From Gramella sp. MT6 (GTDB taxonomy: Bacteria > Bacteroidota > Bacteroidia > Flavobacteriales > Flavobacteriaceae), in the NCBI RefSeq assembly GCF_019357415.1, contig NZ_CP048410.1:1240001-1304000 (forward strand): a stretch of 64,000 nt of DNA, written 5' to 3'. Below, in pieces: positions 8,942-16,672 of the stretch. Numbering within the stretch: position 1 is the first letter of the stretch; each line of letters opens with the position of its first letter. Below the pieces are notes generated by a model. It searched no databases. It was given only the letters and a program-made list of their open reading frames with translations, and had not been told where the DNA came from. A program made the translations under genes and the position numbers.

Positions 8942-11476
8942 ATGAGGAAATTATTACTGCTAGCGATGTTCCTTACATCTGCTACAATTTTTGCTCAAGG
9001 AACTATAACTGGAAAAGTTATAGATTCTGAAATGGATGGCCCACTGCCGGGTGCCAATGTTAAAGTTTCTGGCACAAGCAATGGTACCATGACAGATTTT
9101 AATGGAAACTTTAGTCTTACAGTATCTGAAGCTGAAGGGTCTATTGAGATCAGTTTCGTAGGTTATGAAACAAAAACAGTAAAATTCTCCATTACTGGAG
9201 GATCTAAAGATTTAGGAAGTATAATCCTTAGCCCAGATGCAGACGCATTGGATGAGGTTGTTGTAACTAGCTTCTCTCTTGCGATAGACCGTAAGACACC
9301 GGTAGCTGTTTCTACAATAAGTGCTGCAGAGATCGAAACTAAGATTGGTAACCAGGAATTTCCTGAAGTGCTAAAATCTACTCCAGGAGTATATGCTAAC
9401 AAAGCCGGGGGTGGTTTTGGTGATGCTGAACTTCGTATGAGAGGTTTTGAAGGTGAGAATATTGCTGTTATGATCAACGGTGTTCCTGTGAACGACATGG
9501 AAAACGGTCGTGTTTACTGGAGTAACTGGGCTGGTCTTTCAGACGTAACCAGAACTATGCAAACACAAAGAGGTCTTGGTGCTGCGAAAGTTGCCGTTCC
9601 ATCTATTGGTGGTACTGTAAACATCGTAACTAAGTCTACTGATGCTGAAAAAGGTGGAAACATTTATGCTGCAACAGGTAATGATGGTTATACTAAATTT
9701 GGAGCTACCGTTTCTACTGGTAGAACAGAAAATGGTCTTGCTGCTACAGTTTCTGCCTCAAGAACTGTTGGTGATGGATATGTTGACGGAACTGAATTTA
9801 TTGGATATAACTACTTCGTGAACATTGCGAAGGAATTTGGAGAAAACCATGAGCTTTCTTTTACTGCTTTTGGTGCTCCACAAAGACACGGACAACGTCA
9901 AAACAGATATTTGATCGAGACTTACCGTGAAAGTGATAGAGGAATTAAATTCAACGGTGACTGGGGTTACTTAAATGGTCAGGTTACTCACATTGAAGAT
10001 AACTTCTACCACAAGCCACAAATGTCACTTAACCACTACTGGGATATAAATGAAAATACACTTTTATCTACTGCCGTTTATGCTTCATTCGGTACTGGTG
10101 GAGGTGGCGGATGGGCCGGAACAAACAAGTTCGGTCTTGATTCTGAATACAGAGATGGATATTTACAGCCTGTAAATCTTGATCTTATCGTAGATGAAAA
10201 TATCGCGAATGGTGCTCAGGGATCTGAAACTATCCTTAGAGCTTCTAGAAACGACCATAACTGGTTTGGAGCTTTATCTACTCTTTCTACAGATATCACT
10301 GAAGACATCGAATTACTTGCAGGTATCGATCTTAGATACTACAAAGGTAAGCACTTCCAGGAAGTAACAGATCTTTTAGGAGGTCAGTACTGGTATGATG
10401 ATTCTAATGCAAACGATCCGGTAAACCTTGCACAGGTTGGAGATAAGATCAGCTACTGGAATGACGGTATCGTACTTTGGGAAGGTGGATTCCTTCAGGC
10501 AGAGTATACAAAGTCAGATTTTGATGCATTTATCTCTCTTGCCGCTTCTAACACTTCTTATAAGCGTATCGATTATTTCAACTACACAGATTCAGATCCA
10601 TTACAGGAAACAGATTACGTGAACTTCTTTGGATATCAGGTAAAAGGTGGTGCTAACTATAACTTCACTAGAAGTAGTGGTGTATTTGCCAATATTGGGT
10701 ACTTCGAGAAAGCTCCTTTCTTTGATGCGGTATTTCTTAACTTCCAGAATGATATAAACTCTGATGCTAAGAACCAGAAGATCTTTAGTGCTGAAGTTGG
10801 ATATACTTTCAGAACAGACAAGTGGAGAGCTAATGTGAATGCATATAGAACTAACTGGAATGATAGATCTCTTACTTATAGCTATAACAATCCTGATGGT
10901 TCACTTGGTGTAGCAAACATACTTGGAGTAAATGCACTTCACCAGGGTATCGAGGTAGATTTTGAATACCGTCCTTTCGAAGAACTTAGCATTACAGGTT
11001 TCGCTTCCCTAGGAGACTATACTTGGGCAGACGATGTAACTGGAGTTCAGATATTTGACGAGGAACAGAACCTTGTAGATGAAATAAATCTTTATATTGG
11101 AGATACTAAAGTAGGTGGTACTCCACAAACTACTGCTGGTCTTGGTGTAGATTACGAATTCCTTGCAGATATGAGACTTAGAGCTAATTACAACTTCTTT
11201 GGAGACTTTTATTCTGACTTCGATCCAGTAAGCAGAACTAATCCTGAGGCTCCTGAAGTATGGCAGGTTCCAGATTTCGGAACTCTTGATGTAGGTCTTT
11301 CGTATGACTTCTCGGTAGCTGGTTTTGATACTGCCTTGAACGCGAATGTTTACAACATTACAGGTACAGAATATATTGCTAACGCTCAGAATGGTTTAGG
11401 AAACGATGCACGTACTGCATTGGTATGGTATGGTTTCGGAAGAACTTACACTGTAGGAGCAAAACTTAATTTCTAA
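8942..11476 (+). CDS. TonB-dependent outer-membrane receptor (second paralogue)
   Basis: The protein has 844 residues, with the same layout as the receptor at 5914: a signal peptide ending TIFAQ, a carboxypeptidase-like domain (about 20-98, GTITGKVIDSEMDGPLPGAN), a plug (about 112-230, MRGFEGENIAVMINGVP, VYWSNWAGLSDV), and a beta-barrel ending YTVGAKLNF. N-terminal and plug identity with the first receptor is high, so the two arose by duplication; the barrels differ more and may bind different substrates. It is 10 bases upstream of a repeat-containing lipoprotein, which therefore is its likely surface partner in the place a SusD protein often takes. Many codons end in the favoured bases GGT, CTT and AAC, which hints at high expression. 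Confidence 0.93.
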   Translation: MRKLLLLAMFLTSATIFAQGTITGKVIDSEMDGPLPGANVKVSGTSNGTMTDFNGNFSLTVSEAEGSIEISFVGYETKTVKFSITGGSKDLGSIILSPDADALDEVVVTSFSLAIDRKTPVAVSTISAAEIETKIGNQEFPEVLKSTPGVYANKAGGGFGDAELRMRGFEGENIAVMINGVPVNDMENGRVYWSNWAGLSDVTRTMQTQRGLGAAKVAVPSIGGTVNIVTKSTDAEKGGNIYAATGNDGYTKFGATVSTGRTENGLAATVSASRTVGDGYVDGTEFIGYNYFVNIAKEFGENHELSFTAFGAPQRHGQRQNRYLIETYRESDRGIKFNGDWGYLNGQVTHIEDNFYHKPQMSLNHYWDINENTLLSTAVYASFGTGGGGGWAGTNKFGLDSEYRDGYLQPVNLDLIVDENIANGAQGSETILRASRNDHNWFGALSTLSTDITEDIELLAGIDLRYYKGKHFQEVTDLLGGQYWYDDSNANDPVNLAQVGDKISYWNDGIVLWEGGFLQAEYTKSDFDAFISLAASNTSYKRIDYFNYTDSDPLQETDYVNFFGYQVKGGANYNFTRSSGVFANIGYFEKAPFFDAVFLNFQNDINSDAKNQKIFSAEVGYTFRTDKWRANVNAYRTNWNDRSLTYSYNNPDGSLGVANILGVNALHQGIEVDFEYRPFEELSITGFASLGDYTWADDVTGVQIFDEEQNLVDEINLYIGDTKVGGTPQTTAGLGVDYEFLADMRLRANYNFFGDFYSDFDPVSRTNPEAPEVWQVPDFGTLDVGLSYDFSVAGFDTALNANVYNITGTEYIANAQNGLGNDARTALVWYGFGRTYTVGAKLNF

Positions 11477-11486
11477 AAAAATAATA

Positions 11487-13202
11487 ATGAAAAAGTCTTT
11501 TAACCTTTTATTGATGTTATTAGGGCTGGTTGTAGTTAGCTGTAACCCTCTTGATGACATTCATGACGAAATTGACAATGAGCTGGATAATCAACTGGCA
11601 GTCGCTCAGGCAGATTATGTGTTGACTGAAGATGATTATGAAGACCTGGGATTGGACTTCAATAATTTCAGTTCAGAAGAAGATGCAAGAACATTAGTTC
11701 CAACGCTTCTTTCAGATCTTTTTCCAACTTATGGAGCTGGATCTATCCTTAACGTAGGATTTGATCTATTCAATCCTTTAAGAATAGAATCATATACTGT
11801 AGCTTCTTCAGACTATGCTTTAATAGATCTTTCGACAGATTATTTTACTGGTAGAGGAGAAGTTATCGATTTTCTAGATGAAAAGTACCCTCAGGTACAA
11901 GAAGGAGAATATATCGAGCTTACTTACAACATCCTTGCAGAAGAGATTGCTTATACCTTAACTGCAGATGATTTTGATGTGATTGGTGATGAACTTGGGG
12001 ATGTATATCCAGAGCCTGCTTCTAGTGCTGCTCAATACAGCAACTTCGATAGAAGAGACGATAGAGATGCATACTGGAGCAACGATATGATCGTAGAAGC
12101 TCTTGGAGCAGTTATCTCTGAAGAGTTTGGAGATGTTGCTGGTCAAAAATACAATGTGAGCTATGCTATTTACGATGGTAGTTCAGGAACTGAGAGTATG
12201 ACCGTTCAGTTTGACGGGAATGCATATGTTGCTGTTGGTGGAATGGCTTACGAATTCTCTGATGCAGATTATGATGCTGTTGGTGAAGAATTCGCAGATG
12301 AATATCCTGGACCAGCTGGAAATGCTGCTCAATTTGGATCTTTTGATGTAAGATCTACCAGCGATAACTACTGGAGTGAAGATATGCTTCTTGAGGCTAT
12401 CAACTTCACCCTGAAAACTGCATATCCAGATGCTGCAGACGGAAGCAAATTCGTTGTTTCTTATGCGATTTACAATGGATCTGTAAGCACCGCTATCACC
12501 AACGTGGTATTAAGTGGTGATGATTATGTGATCGATGCTGATGCTTCAGTTTCTACAATCGAAGAAACTACTGTATTTGCTTATACTAACGGAGACTGGG
12601 ATGAGCCTTATATGCTACCTGAAAATAGCTATACAGAAGAATTCGGTCAGCGTTTTAGCAACTTTGGTGATGAGGAAGAAGCACTTTCTAAGATCGGTAT
12701 TTTCTTAGGTAGAGAATTTCCTTACGCCGTTGAAGGTGAATACAAAGCGGTTGGTTATAAGTTTTATAATGGCGAAGCTACTGTAACTGAATATGTGAAC
12801 TATGTATTCCAGAATGGATCGTGGATGGCTATTCCAACTGTAACTTCTGAAACACTTCAGTTTGGTTATGAAGACGGAATGTGGGTTCCAGATAACACTA
12901 TCAAGTACACTCTTGCCGGACCAGATTACGGAATTATTGCTGAAGCATTGAGCGGAAATGCAGATCTTTCTACTCAGATCGCCAGTATGGAGCGTTATTC
13001 TAACTTCGATCGTAGACCGGGAGCTTCTGCTTACTGGAGTGACGATTCAATTCTTCTGGCAATGCAGGCATTCCTTAACGAGATTGCTCCAAGTGCACCA
13101 GAAGGACAGAAGTATGTACTTACATTCGATATTTATAATGGATCTAACACTACTGAAGACATTAGTCTTATTAAAGAAGGTGGTGAATGGGTTCGTTTCT
13201 AA
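11487..13202 (+). CDS. Repeat-containing lipoprotein, probable partner of the upstream receptor
   Basis: The protein has 571 residues and a lipobox VVSC (Cys19). The rest is acidic and built from about five degenerate units of 80-95 residues. The clearest are about 158-250, 257-348 and 475-571, with looser copies near 46-157 and 380-449. Typical unit features are an acidic helix with a DYDAVGEE-like start, an aromatic block such as YSNFDRR, a YW-S-(E/D)D-(M/S) block, an EG/DG-(Q/E/S)KY segment, and a (A/D)IYNGS-like strand near the end. I do not recognise the family. It directly follows the TonB receptor and is closed by the terminator at 13232-13264, so the two form an operon. A surface-exposed ligand-binding or lid role is inference from position. 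Confidence 0.8.
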   Translation: MKKSFNLLLMLLGLVVVSCNPLDDIHDEIDNELDNQLAVAQADYVLTEDDYEDLGLDFNNFSSEEDARTLVPTLLSDLFPTYGAGSILNVGFDLFNPLRIESYTVASSDYALIDLSTDYFTGRGEVIDFLDEKYPQVQEGEYIELTYNILAEEIAYTLTADDFDVIGDELGDVYPEPASSAAQYSNFDRRDDRDAYWSNDMIVEALGAVISEEFGDVAGQKYNVSYAIYDGSSGTESMTVQFDGNAYVAVGGMAYEFSDADYDAVGEEFADEYPGPAGNAAQFGSFDVRSTSDNYWSEDMLLEAINFTLKTAYPDAADGSKFVVSYAIYNGSVSTAITNVVLSGDDYVIDADASVSTIEETTVFAYTNGDWDEPYMLPENSYTEEFGQRFSNFGDEEEALSKIGIFLGREFPYAVEGEYKAVGYKFYNGEATVTEYVNYVFQNGSWMAIPTVTSETLQFGYEDGMWVPDNTIKYTLAGPDYGIIAEALSGNADLSTQIASMERYSNFDRRPGASAYWSDDSILLAMQAFLNEIAPSAPEGQKYVLTFDIYNGSNTTEDISLIKEGGEWVRF

Positions 13203-13231
13203 ATAATGATCAAACATAATTGATTATTCTA

Positions 13232-13264
13232 AAAACCTCTTATCCTATGGGTAAGAGGTTTTTT
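13232..13264 (+). terminator. Terminator after the receptor-lipoprotein operon
   Basis: Arms 13232-13245 and 13249-13262 pair over 14 bp with one wobble around a TAT loop. The right arm ends in a run of T. The hairpin lies upstream of the nuclease start chosen at 13313. Confidence 0.92.
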
Positions 13265-13312
13265 AATTCATTGATTTATATGATATTTGCACTCCTGATA
13301 CAAAAATCTACC

Positions 13313-14950
13313 ATGAAAAAAATTATTTATCTAGCCCTTTTCGCTGTCCTTTTAAGTTGTAGTTCAGATGAGAACCCGGCGCCAAAACCAGATCCAACTC
13401 CAGGTGTGAGCAATCCTGAAGCCGTGAACGATTCATTTAATGCAAGAGAGAACCAGGAGCTTAAAATTTCCCTGAGTGATCTAACAAGCAATGATAATAT
13501 AGTAGACAACTCCAGGGTTAGTGATTTTGATGCCGAAACTCAGGAAGGTGGTACGATCACCGATAATCGAGATGGAAGTCTTACTTATGATCCTCCAGCA
13601 GATTTCATTGGAGAAGATAGTTTCTCATATGACCTTTGTGTTCCTGGCGATGACAGTAGATGTTCTACGGCAGTGGTTACACTTACGGTTACAGATGCTG
13701 GTGATCCGGTAGCTAATAACGATTCCTATAGCATTGATGAAGACCAGGATCTTACGATCAGAAATTATCTTGATAATGATGAACTTGTAGATGGTGCCGT
13801 GGCTACTGAAGTTACTTCTGAAAGCGGGAACGCCACCGTGATCCTTAATGAGGATGGAACCATCAGTTATACACCTAATGAAGGTTTTAGCGGAGAAGAT
13901 TCTTTCACATATACTATATGTGATTCAGATGAAACACCCACCTGCTCAACGGCTACGATCAATATGACTGTAGTAGATGAGGGAGCACCGGTAGCTAACG
14001 ATGATACCGTTGTGATCACTACCACAACTACAGAGGTTGTGATAGATAAAATGCTGAATAATGATGACGCTATAGATGATGCAGAAATAACTTCCATAGA
14101 TCTTGCCGGGACTTCTGGAACTGCAGAGCTTAATGGAGATGGGACGATCACCTACAGGCCAGCCGCTGGATTTGAGGGAGACGATACCTTTACCTATACC
14201 TTATGCGACGATGACGCTGAAGCTACTTGTGTAACAGCAACGATCACTGTAAGTATTGTAGAACCGGTAAGTTTTAATGTGCCTGCCAGCTTATCAGATT
14301 ATTATGCGGAGGTAACTTTTACCCAGGATCCTGAACTTTTATATCAGGAATTATCTAGCTTTACAACAACCCAGCATACTAACCTTCTTGAATATTATCA
14401 GAGGCATGATTATCTTTATGATGCAGATGAGGACCTTGATAATCCAGATAATGTAATCCTGATGTATTCAGGAGAAAGCAGACCCGAAGATGAAATTCAG
14501 GTTGGAGATCTTAATGCAGGAGAAACCTTTAATACCGAGCATATTTATCCCCAGTCCAGACTTAATTCAGAAGAAGCTAAGAACGATATGCACCATATGA
14601 GGGCGGCAGATGTCAATATCAATTCTGAAAGATTGAACTTCCCTTTTACCGATGGTAGTGGAGAATATAAACTTGTAGATGATAATTCATGGTTCCCAGG
14701 AGACGACTGGAGAGGAGATGTTGCCAGGATGGTAATGTACGTGAACCTGAGATATGGTGAAGATTTTGCTACCGTAGGTAACCTTGACCTGTTCCTTGAA
14801 TGGAATATAGAAGACCCGGTTTCAGAATTTGAAATGCAACGTAATAATGTAATTGAAGCGGCACAGGGTAATAGAAATCCTTTTATCGATAATCCATTTC
14901 TTGCAACCCTTATCTGGGGCGGTGAGGATGCTGAAAACAGATGGGAGTAA
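13313..14950 (+). CDS. Surface endonuclease I-family lipoprotein with three cadherin-like domains
   Basis: The start at 13313 is chosen because it gives a lipoprotein signal (LLSC, Cys16); the open frame back to 13220 would begin before the terminator hairpin. The 545-residue protein has three tandem cadherin/Ig-like domains (about 36-128, 132-222 and 226-316), each with a G-(E/D)-D-(S/T)-F-(S/T)-Y block. A C-terminal endonuclease I domain follows (about 325-545). Nuclease motifs are NTEHIYPQS with the catalytic Glu409-His410, HHMRAADVNIN (427-437), and RNPFIDNPF (521-529). The family uses one metal ion to cut DNA, or RNA, without strong sequence preference. The likely place is the cell surface, where it would cut extracellular nucleic acid near the receptors. 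Confidence 0.9.
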   Translation: MKKIIYLALFAVLLSCSSDENPAPKPDPTPGVSNPEAVNDSFNARENQELKISLSDLTSNDNIVDNSRVSDFDAETQEGGTITDNRDGSLTYDPPADFIGEDSFSYDLCVPGDDSRCSTAVVTLTVTDAGDPVANNDSYSIDEDQDLTIRNYLDNDELVDGAVATEVTSESGNATVILNEDGTISYTPNEGFSGEDSFTYTICDSDETPTCSTATINMTVVDEGAPVANDDTVVITTTTTEVVIDKMLNNDDAIDDAEITSIDLAGTSGTAELNGDGTITYRPAAGFEGDDTFTYTLCDDDAEATCVTATITVSIVEPVSFNVPASLSDYYAEVTFTQDPELLYQELSSFTTTQHTNLLEYYQRHDYLYDADEDLDNPDNVILMYSGESRPEDEIQVGDLNAGETFNTEHIYPQSRLNSEEAKNDMHHMRAADVNINSERLNFPFTDGSGEYKLVDDNSWFPGDDWRGDVARMVMYVNLRYGEDFATVGNLDLFLEWNIEDPVSEFEMQRNNVIEAAQGNRNPFIDNPFLATLIWGGEDAENRWE

Positions 14951-14998
14951 AAAGAAATACATTTAGTATTTTAGCCATTACTTAAAAACACTATTACT

Positions 14999-15439
14999 AT
15001 GTACGAAACAGTTCAATTCATTCACTCTTATTGGGCATACCTGGTGCTGTTCATGTTATTGATATCGAGTTTTAATGCGATCATTGGATTTGCTACCAAC
15101 AAGGAGTATTCAGCTACCAATTTCAGGTTAGCCCTTTTTACACTGATCGTTTCGCATATTCAACTGCTAATAGGAATCGTTCTTTACTTTACCACTCCGT
15201 ATTTTAAGATGTGGGCCGAAGAAGGAATGGGTGGAGTTATGAAAGATTCAGTGTTAAGACTATATAATGTAGAGCATCCTTTAATTATGATTATTGCGAT
15301 TGTCTTGATCACAATGGGGTATTCCAAACATAAAAAGAAACTTACCTCAAGGCCTAAATTCAAAATGCTGGCTATTTTTTATGGATTCGCTTTGATAGCT
15401 ATGCTTTCAAGAATTCCATGGGCAGCCTGGTTCAATTAG
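14999..15439 (+). CDS. Four-helix membrane protein, often labelled cytochrome b-like
   Basis: The 146-residue protein is largely hydrophobic with about four transmembrane helices: residues 10-30, 42-65, 92-108 and 123-142. Histidines occur near the helices (H9, H53, H93), which may be why relatives carry cytochrome b labels, but no proven heme motif is visible. It is widespread in flavobacteria as far as I recall. It starts 48 bases after the nuclease gene and could be read through from it. The terminator at 15483-15512 follows. The function is unknown. Confidence 0.7.
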   Translation: MYETVQFIHSYWAYLVLFMLLISSFNAIIGFATNKEYSATNFRLALFTLIVSHIQLLIGIVLYFTTPYFKMWAEEGMGGVMKDSVLRLYNVEHPLIMIIAIVLITMGYSKHKKKLTSRPKFKMLAIFYGFALIAMLSRIPWAAWFN

Positions 15440-15482
15440 AAAAATTTTGAGCGATATCCAAATGTGATATTCTGAATGTAAT

Positions 15483-15512
15483 AAAGCCTCCGATCAAATG
15501 GAGGCTTTTTTT
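15483..15512. terminator. Terminator between convergent genes
   Basis: Arms AAAGCCTCC (15483-15491) and GGAGGCTTT (15500-15508) pair perfectly, with T's to 15512 on the plus strand. The minus-strand tail is weaker (TTTATT), so it mainly ends plus-strand transcripts and may also serve the nuclease at 15511. Confidence 0.85.
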
Positions 15513-16575
15513 ATTGGTCGTTCTTAACTTCCCGGATCAGGAACAGGTAGACCGGAAAATGATCACTATACCCTGGCTCATAGCCTGAACTGCCATAAGT
15601 TCTGAAAGGATAGCCTCTATACTGTCCGGTTTGGGTTATTACATACGGAGGATTGAATATTCCGGCTTTATAAAGCTGAAAACCTTCAAAATTTCTCGAA
15701 ACCAGGCTTTGAGAAAGATAGAATTGATCAAAAAGATTCCAGGAATCGCGATAAGCAAGGGTGCCTTTTCCGTTTTTGAGCATTATTTCCATAGGATTAT
15801 ATAGTTCTCTTTCCTTCAATTCGGAAATTTCCGGTTTGGTTTGTAAGAACTTTTTAAAGCTTTTATTGGTAGGATCATCGTTAAAATCTCCCATTCCAAT
15901 GATGCGCGCATTTGGATCCTGCCTATACAGCGAATCTATGATCTTTTTATTCAGTATTGCTGCCTTCTCACGCTTATAACTGCTTTTAGCTTCACCACCA
16001 GACCGAGATGGCCAGTGGTTTACTATAAAATGGATCTCTTCACCATGCATCAATCCGCTTACAACTAATTGGTCCCGGGTGTAATCCCGCTTATCGGCAT
16101 CATAGATCATTAATTTCCTGGGTTGCGAATTCAGGGGGGTAAATCCTGATTTTCGATATAACAGGGCTACATCGATACCTCGTTCATCTGGAGAATCGAA
16201 GTGAATAATTCCATAATTGTATTCTGCCAGGTATTCATGAGAGATTAGGTCTTCCAGCACCAACCTGTTCTCGATCTCACACAATCCAATAATTAGCGGA
16301 GTGTTTCCTGCTTCATCTTTCCCAATCTCTGAAAGTACCCTTGCGATATTTTCTATTTTTCTTGAATAACGATCCTCTGTCCAACGATCTTTTCCTAGCG
16401 CTGTCCTATCATCATCAAAGGTCAAAGTATCGTCTACGGTATCAAAGAGGTTCTCTACGTTGTAGAAAGCTACGGTTTCGATCTGGTAATCTTTCATATT
16501 CTGACAATATACGCCATTGCCGGAATAGAGGATCAGGTTAAAAACTAATATTATCGGTATAAGGTGTAGCTTCAA
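15511..16575 (-). CDS. Secreted endonuclease/exonuclease/phosphatase family protein
   Basis: The 354-residue protein begins at a TTG codon that gives a signal peptide (LIPIILVFNLILYSGNGVYC). It belongs to the EEP superfamily (DNase I, exonuclease III, phosphatases). Key blocks in order are FYNVENLFD (N-terminal Asn), IIGLCEIEN (metal-binding Glu), VNHWPSRSGG near 185 (catalytic His), GMGDFNDDP near 228 (Asp and Asn), and GYSDHFPV near 338 (Asp-His pair). All catalytic residues are kept. It is divergent from the third TonB receptor and convergent with the membrane protein gene. Export together with the nearby endonuclease I suggests a role in nucleic acid breakdown outside the cytoplasm, but a phosphodiesterase or lipid phosphatase role cannot be excluded. 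Confidence 0.88.
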   Translation of the reverse strand: MKLHLIPIILVFNLILYSGNGVYCQNMKDYQIETVAFYNVENLFDTVDDTLTFDDDRTALGKDRWTEDRYSRKIENIARVLSEIGKDEAGNTPLIIGLCEIENRLVLEDLISHEYLAEYNYGIIHFDSPDERGIDVALLYRKSGFTPLNSQPRKLMIYDADKRDYTRDQLVVSGLMHGEEIHFIVNHWPSRSGGEAKSSYKREKAAILNKKIIDSLYRQDPNARIIGMGDFNDDPTNKSFKKFLQTKPEISELKERELYNPMEIMLKNGKGTLAYRDSWNLFDQFYLSQSLVSRNFEGFQLYKAGIFNPPYVITQTGQYRGYPFRTYGSSGYEPGYSDHFPVYLFLIREVKNDQ

Positions 16576-16616
16576 AATATTGTCGGGAATAAAGAAGTTT
16601 AAAGTACTGATATTTT

Positions 16617-16650
16617 GTTAGTTATAATATAATTGACTAACATTATATTA
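16617..16650. promoter_or_regulatory. Interlocked inverted repeats in a divergent promoter region
   Basis: GTTAGT (16617-16622) pairs with ACTAAC (16636-16641), while TAATATAA (16625-16632) pairs with TTATATTA (16643-16650). The two pairs overlap, so only one hairpin can form at a time in RNA; as DNA they may be protein sites. They lie between the divergent nuclease (16575) and receptor (16673) genes. Confidence 0.3.
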
Positions 16651-16672
16651 CATTTCGATGAGAAGGCACTAA

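Noticed and set aside
11487..13202. SusD-like identity for the repeat lipoprotein
   Set aside because: It follows a TonB receptor as SusD proteins do, but it is beta-rich and repetitive and lacks helical TPR-type SusD features.
13220..13312. N-terminal extension of the endonuclease I frame
   Set aside because: It begins before the terminator hairpin at 13232-13264, and the lipoprotein signal starts at 13313.
13867..14151. Minus-strand frame inside the cadherin-like domains
   Set aside because: Low-complexity antisense of the Thr/Val-rich repeats; no start signal or family.
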